Shown: in pieces, positions 8,757 through 19,022 of the stretch
How positions within the stretch are numbered: the first letter of the stretch is position 1
Layout: every line of letters starts with the position of its first letter
NCBI GenBank assembly: GCA_027578815.1
Contig: JANBTH010000074.1
Coordinates: forward strand, 1 to 40,057
Direction: 5' to 3'
Source: Coemansia sp. RSA 1804
Taxonomy: Eukaryota > Kickxellomycota > Kickxellomycetes > Kickxellales > Kickxellaceae
Length of the DNA: 40,057 nucleotides
Made by a program: the position numbers and the translations under genes
Notes under the pieces: model-generated
Database searches by the model: none
The model's input: only the letters and a program-made list of their open reading frames with translations
Told to the model about the DNA's origin: nothing

Positions 8757-10601
8757 ATGTACGCTTTACATTCGGTTCTCGCTTGTACGTTTTTGTTTTA
8801 ATGTTGCTTATACACTAATATTTGAAAGCGTACAGAAAAGTGGCCACAGCAACCAGTAAAAACAATAACTCTACTTCATTCTCAATCAGCAACAGTGTCA
8901 TCTCGCAATAGAACACCCGTGGCACGAGGCTCAACACCGCGCGAAACCACCAGCGCAAACATAGAGCTCCGTAGCATCGCAATAGGCGGCAACACTTCAC
9001 AGCAGATGTTCCGACGCGACTCATCCGCCTCGCCATCGACCGGCAGTGGAGGAGGAGGTGGTGGGGTTCTGGGCTCTTCTGCGGACCCGTACAACGGGCT
9101 CGGCCAGTACCCGGCCAAACGCAATCGTCTGGGCACACGGCCGATGCTTCGGCTGGCGCTCATAATGATTGCGGTGCTCGGTGTCGGGTACTTTGCAATC
9201 GCCGGCATGCGGTCGTCTGGGTTTGGAGATGGTCTAAGCAGCAGCTACGGACTGGGTAATAATAACAAGGCGATTGACTTGCGGCTGCAGTCGAAGCACT
9301 GCGATGTTCCACATCCGGGTCGACCGCTGGTCCAGTACGTGCTGATGGTGGACGCCGGGTCCACGGGGTCGCGTATCCATGTGTACAAGTTCAACTACTG
9401 CAAGAGCCAGCCAGAGCTGGAGGACGAGATCTTCGAGCAGCGCAAGCCGGGGCTGTCGTCGTTCGACGATAACGCGGATGGCGCTGCGCATAGTCTGGAC
9501 GATCTGCTGGAGGTGGCGATGCGCGGTGTGCCGGAGAGCCTGCGTGCCTGCACGCCCATTGCGGTCAAGGCAACGGCGGGACTGCGGATGCTGGGCGCCG
9601 AGAAGAGCCAGCGCATCCTGAGCGCGGTCGAGACCCATCTGCGCACAGACTACCCGTTCAGACTGATCCCGGGCTCCCCCGTCGAGATCATGGATGGCAA
9701 GGACGAGGGCATCTACGCGTGGATCACGGTCAACTATCTGCTTGGCAGTCTCGGCGACTCCGCCCACAACACGGCGGCCACCTTTGATCTGGGCGGCGGA
9801 TCCACGCAGATTGTCTTCGAGCCCCGGTACGAGGCCTGGGACCCCAGCAACCCGGGTGCGCCGCAGATGGCCCCCGGCGAGCACCGCTACAACGTGGCCT
9901 ACGGCGGCCAGAACTACACGCTGTACCAGCACTCGTACCTCGGTTACGGTCTGATGCAGGCGCGCATGAAGATCAAGACGCTGATTGCCGAGGAGGCTGC
10001 CAATAGCGGCCGCTTCTCCGTCGAGCACCCGTGCTTCCCGCCGGGTTTCCGCGAGGAGGTGTCGATTGCCAACGGCAAGACCCAGGTCACCATCAAGGGG
10101 ACGCCCAAGGATGCTATTGCTGCTGCTGCTGCTGCTGCTTCTGGCGGTTCCAACGAGGATGCCTGCCACAAGACGATCCTCAAGATCTTTGCCAAGGACG
10201 CCCACTGTCCGCTGAAGCCTTGCTCCTTCAACGGCGTTTACCAGCCGGCGCTAGACAAGACGTTTGCATCAAACCCGTTCTACATCTTCTCGTACTTTTA
10301 CGACCGCACCTTCCCGCTAGGCGTGCGCGACGAGTTCAAGCTGGCCGACGTCAAGGCGCTGACCGACAAGGTGTGCAAGCACGACGTCTCGCTGTTTGCG
10401 TCCAAGGAGCAGCAGCACGAGATCGCCGCTGAGAACCACTACTGTCTTGACTTGTCGTTCCAGTATGCGCTGCTGAGCGACGGGGTCGGCATGCCTGATT
10501 CGCGTGTGGTGCGCAGTGCAAGCAAGATCAAGGACGCCGAGACCGGCTGGTGTCTGGGTGCCTCGCTGTCTGTTCTCGACCAGAACAGCTACTGCAGATA
10601 G
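8757..10601 (+). CDS. GDA1: GDA1/CD39 family Golgi nucleoside diphosphatase
   Basis: Hydrolyses GDP or UDP to the monophosphate in the Golgi lumen so that nucleotide-sugar antiporters can run during glycosylation. The apyrase conserved regions are all visible: VDAGSTGSRIHVYKF, KATAGLRMLG, MDGKDEGIYAWITVN, and FDLGGGSTQIVF. A single hydrophobic segment (RLALIMIAVLGVGYFAIAG) after a Ser/Arg-rich tail gives type II membrane topology. The frame opens after a stop at 8823 but its first in-frame ATG is only at 9006 (531 residues). Because the sequence before 9006 looks coding, I suggest a short first exon 8757-8784 (donor GTACGT at 8785, acceptor ending 8889), which joins in phase; this is inference. 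A GCT run near 10110-10140 encodes polyAla. The family is certain; the exact start is not. Confidence 0.88.
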
Positions 10602-10745
10602 GCTGGGGACAACAAAGACTATATCTAAACGTATTTCGCTTTCTTTTTTCATTTATTTGTTACATTGTTGGAAATAGAGAGAGATGTGAAACTGAGACAA
10701 GAAACAAGAACGCTTGGTTAATTTGGGTGTTGACATCGCTGCTTA

Positions 10746-11927
10746 TCACTCCCACTCGCCCCACGCATCGTCATCGTTGCCGCTGCCGCCGTCCTTTTCA
10801 GCTTTGGACGCTTCCTTTTGGGAGGGCGTCTTTGCTGGCTTTTTCTTTGGGGCTTCCTGCTCTGTCTTCTCTGCGCCTTCTTCCACAGCGGCTTTAGAGG
10901 ATCCGCCGACGCTGTCCTTGGACTGAGATGTCTCTGGAGACTCTGCGCACTTTTCCTTCTCCTTCTCCTTCTCCTTCTCCGTTTGCTTCACCTCTGCTTT
11001 GCCCTTGCCTGCGTCCTCCTCCTCGTCCAGATCCCAGCTGAACTGGTCCTCTTCTGTCGCCGCCACCGCCGCCTCAACCAGCTTCTTGCGCCTAATCTCC
11101 TCCTGGTCAATCATCCAGGCGTGGAAGAAGTACCGGGTCCAGAAAACCGAATCCGCCACCTTCTCGGGCACAAGCCGTGTGTGAAGCGCAGCCATTGCCG
11201 GGTTCTCCTTGAGAAGCAGATCGGCATCCTCCTGTCTCGTACCGTCAAGCCCAAACTCCTTCGCAAACGCAGCAAAGTCCGACGACCCATCGGTGCCTTC
11301 CTTCGTGGCGGGATCCACCAGATACGTGTCCTCGGACTCCTGGATGGCCGCCAACTGGGCCATACGGCGGTCGTAGATGATCTTGCGGGCCGCCGATCTC
11401 TGCTCCTCGGTACCCGCGGACCCCGGCGCCTCGATGACTATGGCGTCGCGCAGAAGGTCCTCGAGCTCGGTGCCGAGCTTGTCCATCAAGCGCTTGGCCC
11501 TCTCCTGCTGCTGCTTCAGCGCATCCATCTGGAAGTGCTTGCCAAGCCCCTGCAGGATCCCGCCGGAGCCCTCTCCACCTTCATGGCCGGAAGCCGCCTG
11601 TCTCTCGGTCGCGCTGCCGACCCTGCTGGTGTCCTCGCCATTCCGCTGGAACTCGGCCCCGAGCTCCGTCTTCATCTGCTCAAACCGCGTCGACAGCTCG
11701 TCCATCCCGCGGACCGCACCGACCCGCACGGCCTGCGCGAACTCTGTGATATCGTCCCTGTACGCCCTGGTCACCTCCTCCGACTGCCGCTTCACCTGGT
11801 CCACCAGCTGGTCCAGGTGGAGCTCGTTCTGCAGCCGCTTGCCCCAGCTTGCTGCAAACCCAAACATGCTGCTGCCGAACGTCTGTGCTCCCCCGCTCTC
11901 CTCCTCCTCCTCCTCCTCCTCCTCCTC

Positions 11928-11985
<58 letters not shown>

Positions 11986-12182
11986 TGCTGCGGTTGGTCG
12001 GCGGTGGCCCCCGCTTGAGGCTCGGTTCCTTTGGGAAGCTGCTGCTCCTCCTCGCTGGTTGTTGCGGGACCCTGCGACGCTTCCGCCTCTGCGGCCTGTC
12101 CTTTTTCTTCCTTCTTTGGCACCCCGCTGCTGCCTTCGGCCTCGGCTGCATCGGCGGCAAGTCGAATCATAAAGTCATCCAT
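10746..12182 (-). CDS. BSD-domain protein, DOS2/SYAP1-like
   Basis: A 478-residue protein starting at the ATG at 12182 (MDDFMIRLAAD). The frame is open slightly further upstream but has no ATG there. Order: acidic/Gln-rich N-terminus with polyQ then polyE; an amphipathic region (SMFGFAASWGKRLQNELHL) and helices up to about residue 240; then a BSD domain at about 301-356 with the diagnostic pattern F-x3-F-(x)n-LL-x-ENP, LVPEKVADSVFWTRYFF; then a Lys/Glu-rich tail ending DDDAWGEWE. This architecture matches the Dos2/SYAP1 class. Yeast Dos2 is little characterised; SYAP1 has been linked to Akt/TORC2 signalling, so function here is not assigned. The gene converges on the GDA1-like gene, with 144 bp between stop codons. 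Confidence 0.82.
11897..11983. repeat. Compound (CTC)n(CTG)n repeat
   Basis: About ten CTC units run directly into about seventeen CTG units. On the minus strand they encode consecutive polyGln and polyGlu in the BSD-domain protein. Both arms keep the reading frame, so length variation would change only tract length. Confidence 0.95.
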
Positions 12183-12463
12183 TCTGTATTTTTTAAAATT
12201 CGTATTATAAAATAACAAAAACAATAAAAAATCAAGAAATATTGCCGAGAAAACAGAAAGAAAAGAAACACCCCCCAAATCCTAAATTCTCTTTTTCTTC
12301 TTTCTTTATGCGCGGTGACGAACGACAGCGCTTTTAGTTTCCGTTATGCGTGGTCGATATATGCGTTGTGAAGGAATGAAATATAGAGAGAGAAAGAAAG
12401 AAAGAAGCATTCAAAACAATTAAAGAGTAGTCCACGTTTTGATAGTACCCGCCAAGCAGGATC

Positions 12464-13452
12464 CTAGGCCGCCTTGTCGGTGCTTCCGGCAGCAGGCTTA
12501 TTGAGTCTCTCAAAGGCCTTTGGCGCATTGTCGCGGCCATCGCCCGTCTGCTCCCAAGCGGACGAGTAGTCCCAGTTGCGGAAGGCCTGGGCAAGCTCGA
12601 TGGGCTCCGAGACAACGCGCTTCTTCTCCTCATCGTACCGCACCTCCGTGTACCCGTGGATCGGGAAGTCCTTGCGCATCGGATGGCCCTCGAAGCCATA
12701 GTCCGTGAGGATGCGACGCAGATCCGGGTGGCCGGTGAAGAAGATGCCGTACATGTCCCACACCTCGCGCTCGCCCCAGATGGCCGACGAGAACAGCGGC
12801 GCGGCCGACGGCACGGGCTGCGCCTCGTCTGCGTACGTCTTGACCCGGATGCGCGCGTTGTACCTGTACGAGATCAGATTATGGATCACCTCGAACCGGT
12901 TTGGCCGGGTCGGGTAGTCGGCGCCCGTGGTGTCCGACAACTGTTTGAACTGCGCATTCGTGTGGTCCCGCAGGAACTCCAGCACCTGCGAGAGCCCCGA
13001 CGGCGCCGTGTAGATCACCAGCTCGTCCTTCCACACCGAGTACTGCTGCACGTACTTGGGCAGCACGCTTGCTATGTATTTGCCAAACTCGTACAGTGTT
13101 GTGTTGCCCTCGCGCCGTGCCGGATCCGCCTCCGCCAGCTTCTTCGCGTGGTCCTCGTCCTCCCTGGCCACCCGCGACGTGTGGATGTTTGCCGACGACG
13201 CCAGCCCATAGCGAGCGCCTGCCACGCCACTTGCTGGCTTGGCTGTGGCGAGGAGTCTCGGCAGCATTCCTACAGATGATTCGCATGAAAACAATGAATC
13301 TTTAAGTCATACTTGAGCGTGAAGAATAAATAGAACCTGGAATTGTTTGCATTGGCACTCCCTTTTGCCCTATTTCTAAACTCTAATCCAGCGAACTTAC
13401 GACTGCTACGGATGGTCTGATGATTGCAAAGTGCGCGAACGGACGACAACAT
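12464..13452 (-). CDS. NDUFS3: NADH:ubiquinone oxidoreductase 30-kDa subunit (complex I)
   Basis: Core peripheral-arm subunit of mitochondrial complex I, homologous to bacterial NuoC. The family signature is intact: GEREVWDMYGIFF, GHPDLRRILTDYGFEGHP, RKDFP, then NWDYSSAWEQ near the C-terminus. I propose two exons: 13452-13401 (17 codons plus one base, MLSSVRALCNHQTIRSS) with a perfect GTAAGT donor, and 13269-12464 after a CTGTAG acceptor; the 131-nt intron joins in phase, giving 285 residues. Without the splice, the first ATG is at 13267 (MLPRLLATAKP, 267 residues), also a plausible mitochondrial presequence, so alternative starts are possible. It is divergent from eRF1 and lies behind the BSD gene on the same strand. 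Confidence 0.93.
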
Positions 13453-14273
13453 TCCCCCTTCTTATATGCGGCTAACTATCTATGTGAATTCGAATCTCAC
13501 GATTCTAGACTTTAATCCAGGAAATGCGGGAAAAGGGATATATCGAAGAAAGAATGGAAAGCAAAAGCGACCAGAGCTGGGAAAGCTAAAGGGGTGACAT
13601 TATTATTGTTATCGCTGGCGATCAACACACAATTTGCCAGCGGATTAGGCGACAGATCAGACCAATCAGATCATGTGTTTTGAGATCAAAAGCGTTGCAT
13701 GGAATTTTGGTGTTTTCAAATGATCCAACCTACTTGCCTGCTGGTAAATAGAAACATATATTTGCATCCAGTACATTCTGTCTTGGTTTAACGTTTCTTG
13801 GCGGCTGGGACTGTTTCTATACACAGTTCAGAGCCAGAATGAAAACAGGTTTGCTTCTTCCACATAATTTGTGACCTCATGAGTTATGCTAGGCTATAGT
13901 TTCTGGCCGACTTGAGAGAAATGCGTATATATGCATATATCTGCAACCACAGAAATAAAAATTTTCTAGTAAAGAATCGCAGTACCACTATCAAGCTCAA
14001 TGTATCCGACACCGCTAAAAAAAGGTGATGTCGTCTTTATTCTCAGACGTTCAATGGAACGCAAAGTCCTCGTTTTTCTTGTTCAACTAATTGGGTTTCC
14101 TCCCCAACGAAATTATTTTTTCTTTTTTAAATTTCTTTTAGTGCAGGCAAAATTTCTTTTTTCTTTTTCTTTCTCTTTTTCGCCTTTCATTATTTTGCTC
14201 TTTTCGTCTTCATACTTTTTCATATCACTTCTTTACTAATTTAAAAGAAAAAAGTAAGGCAAAGGTTGAAATC
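13453..14273. promoter_or_regulatory. Divergent promoter region, complex I subunit and eRF1
   Basis: 821 bp between divergent genes, with no credible coding frame. A CCAAT box (ACCAATCAG) lies at about 13661-13669 and an inverted one (ATTGG) at about 14090-14094; such sites bind the Hap2/3/5 complex that controls respiratory genes in fungi, so relevance to the complex I gene is plausible but inferred. The last 150 bp before eRF1 are T/C-rich. Confidence 0.5.
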
Positions 14274-15756
14274 ATGAGCAGTGCCACTACCGACGAAGTT
14301 GACCAGCATGTCGAGCTGTGGAAGATGAAGAAGCTCATCAAGAGCTTGGCAGCAGCCAGAGGGTAAGTTCATTAACAAGCAAAATGCAAATCCAGTAGCA
14401 GGTTAAATAGGTGAATAAGGGAAGCCGCTGTTAGCTAAATCACAAATTGAATTCCTCTTCTTTGGTCTACTCGCATTTATTCTGTCAAACGTATTTAGAA
14501 ATGGAACATCGATGATTTCGCTTGTCATTCCACCCAAAGACCAGATATCGCGGATTACCGGTATGCTTACCAACGAGTACGGTACGGCGTCCAACATAAA
14601 GTCTCGCGTGAACAGGCTCTCGGTGCTGTCAGCCATTACCTCGACGCAGCAGAGACTCAAGCTGTACACGAGGACGCCGCCCAACGGCCTGGTTCTCTAC
14701 TGTGGAACCATCCTCACCGACGAGAACAAAGAAAAGAAGGTGAACATTGATTTTGAGCCGTTCAAGCCGATCAACACGTCCCTTTACCTCTGCGATAACA
14801 AGTTCCATGTGGAGGCCCTGGAGGAGCTGCTCCACGCGGACAGCAGATTCGGGTTCATCGTCATGGACGGTAACGGCAGTCTCTTTGGTGCGCTGAGCGG
14901 GAACATCCGCGAGGTTCTGCAGTACTTTACTGTGGATCTTCCAAAGAAGCACGGTCGTGGTGGTCAGTCTGCACAGCGTTTTGGCCGTATCCGCGAGGAA
15001 AAGCGCCACCACTACGTGCGCAAGGTTGCCGAGACCGCCGTCCAGCTCTTTATCACCAACGACAAGGCCAACGTTGCTGGTCTTATCCTGGCCGGTTCTG
15101 CGGAGTTTAAGAACGACTTGGCGAAATCCGATCTGTTTGATCCGCGCCTTGCTGCCAAAGTCATCAAGACCGTTGATGTGTCGTACGGAGGCGAGAATGG
15201 ATTCGACCAGGCGATCAATCTTTCGCAGGAGGCGCTGTCCAACGTCAAGTTTGTCCAGGAGCAAAGACTCATCAACAAGTACTTTGAGGAGATTGCCCAG
15301 GACACTGGCAAGATTGTCTATGGCGTGACAGACACGCTGCGGGCCCTTGATGCTGGCGCCGTGGAGACGCTGATTGTTTGGGAGAATCTGGACGTCAAGC
15401 GGTATGTGTTCACCGATGCCGAGGGCAGCGAGATTGAGCGGCATCTCACTCCGGAGCAGGAGGCCGATCGCTCCAACTTTTTGGACAACACCACTGGTGC
15501 CGACCTTAACCTGGTGTCCGAGGGCCCGTTGCTCGAGTGGTTGGCCGAGATATACAAGCAGAAGGGTGCCGCTCTGGAGTTCATCACCGATCGCTCCCAG
15601 GAGGGCTCCCAGTTTGTCAAGGGCTTTGGTGGCATGGGTGGTCTGCTTCGCTGGCAGCTTGATGTCTCCCAGCTGGCTGGTGCCGACAACGAAGATCTCT
15701 ACTATGACTCTGACGGTTCCGATGAAGAGTCTGACGATGACAAATACTACTTCTAA
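14274..15756 (+). CDS. SUP45: Eukaryotic peptide chain release factor eRF1
   Basis: Recognises all three stop codons in the ribosomal A site and triggers peptide release with eRF3. Exon 1 is 14274-14362 (MSSATTDEVDQHVELW); a 136-nt intron with donor GTAAGT and acceptor TTTAG ends at 14498; exon 2 is 14499-15756. The join restores ARGNGTSMISLVIPPKDQ, giving 448 residues against about 437 in yeast. Stop-codon recognition motifs NIKS (SNIKSRVNRL) and YxCxxxF (YLCDNKF) are intact, as is the catalytic GGQ loop (KKHGRGGQSAQRF). The acidic C-terminus (SDGSDEESDDD) is typical. With NIKS and YxCxxxF unchanged, standard stop-codon use is expected. The start ATG is at 14274. Confidence 0.97.
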
Positions 15757-16217
15757 ATACACCCTATCTCTTCCCTTCCCTTCCCTCCTTTTCGTAATCA
15801 TGTCATTTCTCTCTTTTTCTAAAAAGTTTTCTTCTTTTGACGTGGTTCCATGAAACATGCATATTGTTTTTCCTTTCTTTCGTTCTAGATTCCAGAGCGT
15901 TGGAAACAAGGTGTTCTAAAAATTCGCCTGTATCTTTTATTTCCCATACTTGTGGAAATATGGCGAATAGAAAAGGCCCCTCCCCCCAATTGCCTGATAA
16001 TGCTCAATTGTTATTTACTGAGAGAATTTTTTTTTTCTTGTTTCATTTACCTTGTTTTATTTTTATATTTGGAGATGATCAGCACATAGTTCCCAGATTA
16101 TATATAGCATTTTTATTTTACTTGATTCAAACTTTGTACTAGTTTGTAAAGTTAATACTCTGGTGTGCCTTTCTCTCCTTTCTTTCTTTATTTCCTTTCT
16201 CCTTGCTAGTGCGTGTA
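15757..16217. other. Intergenic, eRF1 3' end and EFM3 promoter
   Basis: 461 bp, very T-rich, between two genes on the same strand. It should hold the eRF1 3' UTR and the EFM3 promoter. A pyrimidine-rich leader (about 16160-16205) precedes the EFM3 start. No coding frame is supported. Confidence 0.45.
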
Positions 16218-18050
16218 ATGGACCAAAAGTGCGTGATCTGCAAGAGCGCAACGTATGACGAGCACGATGCGCTTGTAGCTAGTATGCGGAAGCAGTTCTG
16301 GCAGATGGTTCCTCTTCGCCTATTCGTATGGGTGAGTAAATAAATGGTTGTTAGATGGGATGGTGATAATATCCTGTTGGTTCCAAGCCACCCTTGCTAT
16401 AAAGTCAGCGACAGTTGTCAAACCTGCTGTTGTTGTTTTACTTACAAATTGCTAAATATGTGAGAGAACCCCCGAATTCTCTCAAATGGAAGGATATTGA
16501 AGTAATAGGGCGATTGGACCACAGCGGGAATGGAGCAGGAAGAAAACACAAGGCTCCTAGGGTGCACGCGAGTGCAGGGGGACGTGATGAAGACAATTAT
16601 ATTCCACGAAAACACAATAGCACACAGTCCATCGAACAGGTACATTGTGCAGTTTCTAAGAAAATACGTTGAAAAGATAGAAAGCATGTCCGACTACGAG
16701 CTGGATGACGAGATGATAGAGTTTTACGTGTCGCTATCGGCTACCACGAACATGTCAATCATGGACAGTGGAATGTGTTACAAGACGTACACGCTGGACA
16801 AGGAGCAGTATACGCGGATCGTGCTCCACGAACACCAGCTTATGATTTCACAGGGGACCACGGGGCTTCTGACTTGGGAAGCTGGGCTTTTTTTGTCGGA
16901 CTTTTTTGTTCAGCATCCAGGTAAAGACAGAAACAAGAGCAAAACAATGGTGGTGGTGAAAAAGAAGGATTATTCAGAACCCTTTTTTCATTTTATATTC
17001 ACTTTCTCCTTCAACTCGTCTGACTTGCCGCTTGGATATAATACTAACAGATACTGTACATGTCATTTTTTCCATTTTTTATCTTTGCAAAATGTAGATA
17101 TTATTCGTGATAAAAATGTCATTGAGCTTGGTTCGGGATGCGGGTTGGCGGGATTTACATGTGCGACCATGGGTGCGGCAAGCGTGCTGTGCACAGATTT
17201 TAATGGAAACGTGCTCTACACTCTTGAAGAAAACCGGAAAATTAATCCATCGATCATGGACAAGATCGAGGTGGCTGATTTGGACTGGGAAGACACCGAA
17301 GAGTGTGCTAGGATTTCCAAGGACGTGGATGTGATTATTGGGTCGGACATAGTAAGTACTATTTATACAGCCATCTTGTTTTTTTAATTCTTCTACACAA
17401 GATGAGAATTAACTTTGTCCGTTTGCTAACACTCCGTTGATCCTATCATGATTCATTTTTCTTCCAATTGTAATATCACTTGTAGCTGTATGATCCTACC
17501 ATTGTGCCCTTGCTTGTCGGAGCGCTTAAAACAATCGTCGTATCATCGCAGCAGGTTGCATATATCACGGCGGCATTTCGCAATCCAGAAACATTTGCGC
17601 TATTTCTCCAACTAATAGGTAGGTTTATTAAAAGAAAAACTTGTTTTTGTCTTGTTGTTGTTGTCGTGTTTTTGGTTATTGGTTTATTTTGGTGGCTTTG
17701 ACAAACAAGTCTCATGCTTGCGCAGTATCTGGAAGGAGATGGCGAAAGAGTCCGCAAATATGAGGCCATTCTTTTGGTTTTGAATATTTTTTTATGAAAT
17801 GTACCCGTAACAAATGAAAGGGACACACGCTCTTTTTTCTTTCACGTTCCTGGTAATGATGAAATTTCTATCCACTAAACACACACAAAATATTGGGCAC
17901 ACAGCACATGGACTCTTCCTTGTTTATAATGTAGACGAGACAGAGGTGCTGGGCAAGTCTGTGATGGATTTGTCAGAAACTCCGTTGACGACATTCTGTC
18001 GCGTGAATCCAACGGACGACATCCGACTGATTCTCGTCACCCGCAAATGA
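16218..18050 (+). CDS. EFM3: eEF2-lysine methyltransferase, EFM3/FAM86 family
   Basis: A seven-beta-strand SAM methyltransferase of the family that methylates a lysine of eEF2. I propose five exons: 16218-16331, 16509-16920, 17098-17351, 17486-17618 and 17935-18050 (342 residues), all phase-consistent with GT-AG introns. Family landmarks: an N-terminal MVPLRLF motif, PSNRYIVQFLRKY, GTTGLLTWEAGLFL, SAM motif I VIELGSGCGLAG, a DLDWED post-motif, IIGSDILYDP across an exon junction, and FRNPETFALF. Exon 2 could instead begin at 16539. Intron 2 (177 nt) has no stop and is a multiple of three, so retention would insert 59 residues. Intron 4 (316 nt) is long, and a further small exon there is possible. 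Its target, eEF2, ties it functionally to translation, like neighbouring eRF1. Confidence 0.85.
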
Positions 18051-18306
18051 AGATACGACAAAAGAAAGAAAACTAGCCATGTTGGAGCCGGACAAGACAT
18101 TCTCTAGCCTATGTTTTTTGTTTTTCAAAATGCAATGAAACTAGCAGAGATGCTAGTGTGTCCTAAACTCCGAAATACGCAAAAGGAAACATTGCTTGCC
18201 TAATCGATGGAGTAAATAGAAATTTTGAGCGGCAAAAGCCTCCCTAACCAGCACTGAAAAGCAAGGGATTATGCGGTTTTGGATACATTCGCCAAAGCAG
18301 TACTGG

Positions 18307-18574
18307 TTATTGTTCATTTTGGTCTGAACCACAATCCTGGGGGGAAAAAGGGAAAGTGGGTTGGGAAAAGAAGAGGGAAAAAAAGCATGTCGCCATTCCA
18401 GCCCACAAAGACGCAAAGCCTATCCCGACACTGCCCAATCAAAGCAGCATATTTCGGAAAATGAGGGCTGATGGGAGGCGATGGTGGGGAAGAGAAAGGA
18501 GAAAAAAAAGATACCTGCTGCTGGCGCAAGAGCTCGTCCTGAATTGCCATTTTCCATTCTTCTTTCTTGGCCAT
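18307..18574 (-). CDS. Possible tiny two-exon gene, hydrophilic peptide
   Basis: Between EFM3 and the MET30-like gene, the minus strand has an ATG at 18574 opening 20 strongly coding-like, charged codons (MAKKEEWKMAIQ, then DELLRQQQ) ending at 18515 before a GTATCT donor. A very strong pyrimidine tract with CCCCAG acceptor ends at 18337; joining there, in phase, adds nine residues (DCGSDQNEQ) and a stop at 18307, a 29-residue product. The 178-nt intron matches the EFM3 introns in size. The leader before the ATG is pyrimidine-rich as at other starts. I recognise no family, and the donor is not the best consensus. A longer gene with other exons is possible. Confidence 0.25.
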
Positions 18575-19022
18575 CCAATCGTGACAAAAAGTAGAAGAAA
18601 AAAGAGCACGGGGAGAAAATTCACCAACGGAAATAAAAAGTAATGGATTGTGCGTCGCATTATTTTACTTTTCTGCCCTTTTCATTTCTATTCGTCGAAT
18701 AAAATAGCCATTATCTGGAGGCAACAAAGGCTTGGGTCTTTTTGAATTTCCTCCTTGCTCATTTCTTTTGCTTTATAGCTTTTCTTATTCTTCTTGTTTC
18801 TTCTTTCTCTATAGTTAGCGTTCAATTCACCACCGCTTGGCCCCTTGTGAACGCTCTATACTGTACTTGACTTTTCCTCTTCCTTCTACTCCTCCCCCTA
18901 TACATTCCTTTCCCCCTTTTTTTGTTTCAAGCGCTGCTATACCATTATAAATATCGCTTGTTTCAATTACTTTTTTTCTCATTTCTATATCATTTCGCTT
19001 ACTTTGTTATAGGTGCTGAGGA
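18575..19022 (+). promoter_or_regulatory. MET30-like gene promoter with TATA box
   Basis: 448 bp upstream of the MET30-like start, mostly pyrimidine-rich. A TATAAATA element lies at 18946-18953, about 70 bp before the ATG. A TTATAG just before the leader could be a splice acceptor in the 5' UTR, but I cannot pair it confidently with a donor. Confidence 0.5.

Noticed and set aside
9234..10205. 323-codon minus-strand frame opposite the GDA1-like gene
   Set aside because: Shadow frame; apyrase motifs lie on the plus strand.
10818..12215. 465-codon open frame on the plus strand opposite the BSD-domain gene
   Set aside because: Leu-rich mirror of the repeat-containing gene; no recognisable domain, and the minus strand carries a clear BSD domain.
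13476..13520. tRNA-like T-arm (GTGAATTCGAATCTCAC)
   Set aside because: The conserved 53-61 pair is an A-C mismatch and no matching acceptor stem or D-arm is found upstream.
14629..15909. 426-codon minus-strand frame opposite eRF1
   Set aside because: eRF1 motifs are intact on the plus strand; the antisense frame has no family features.
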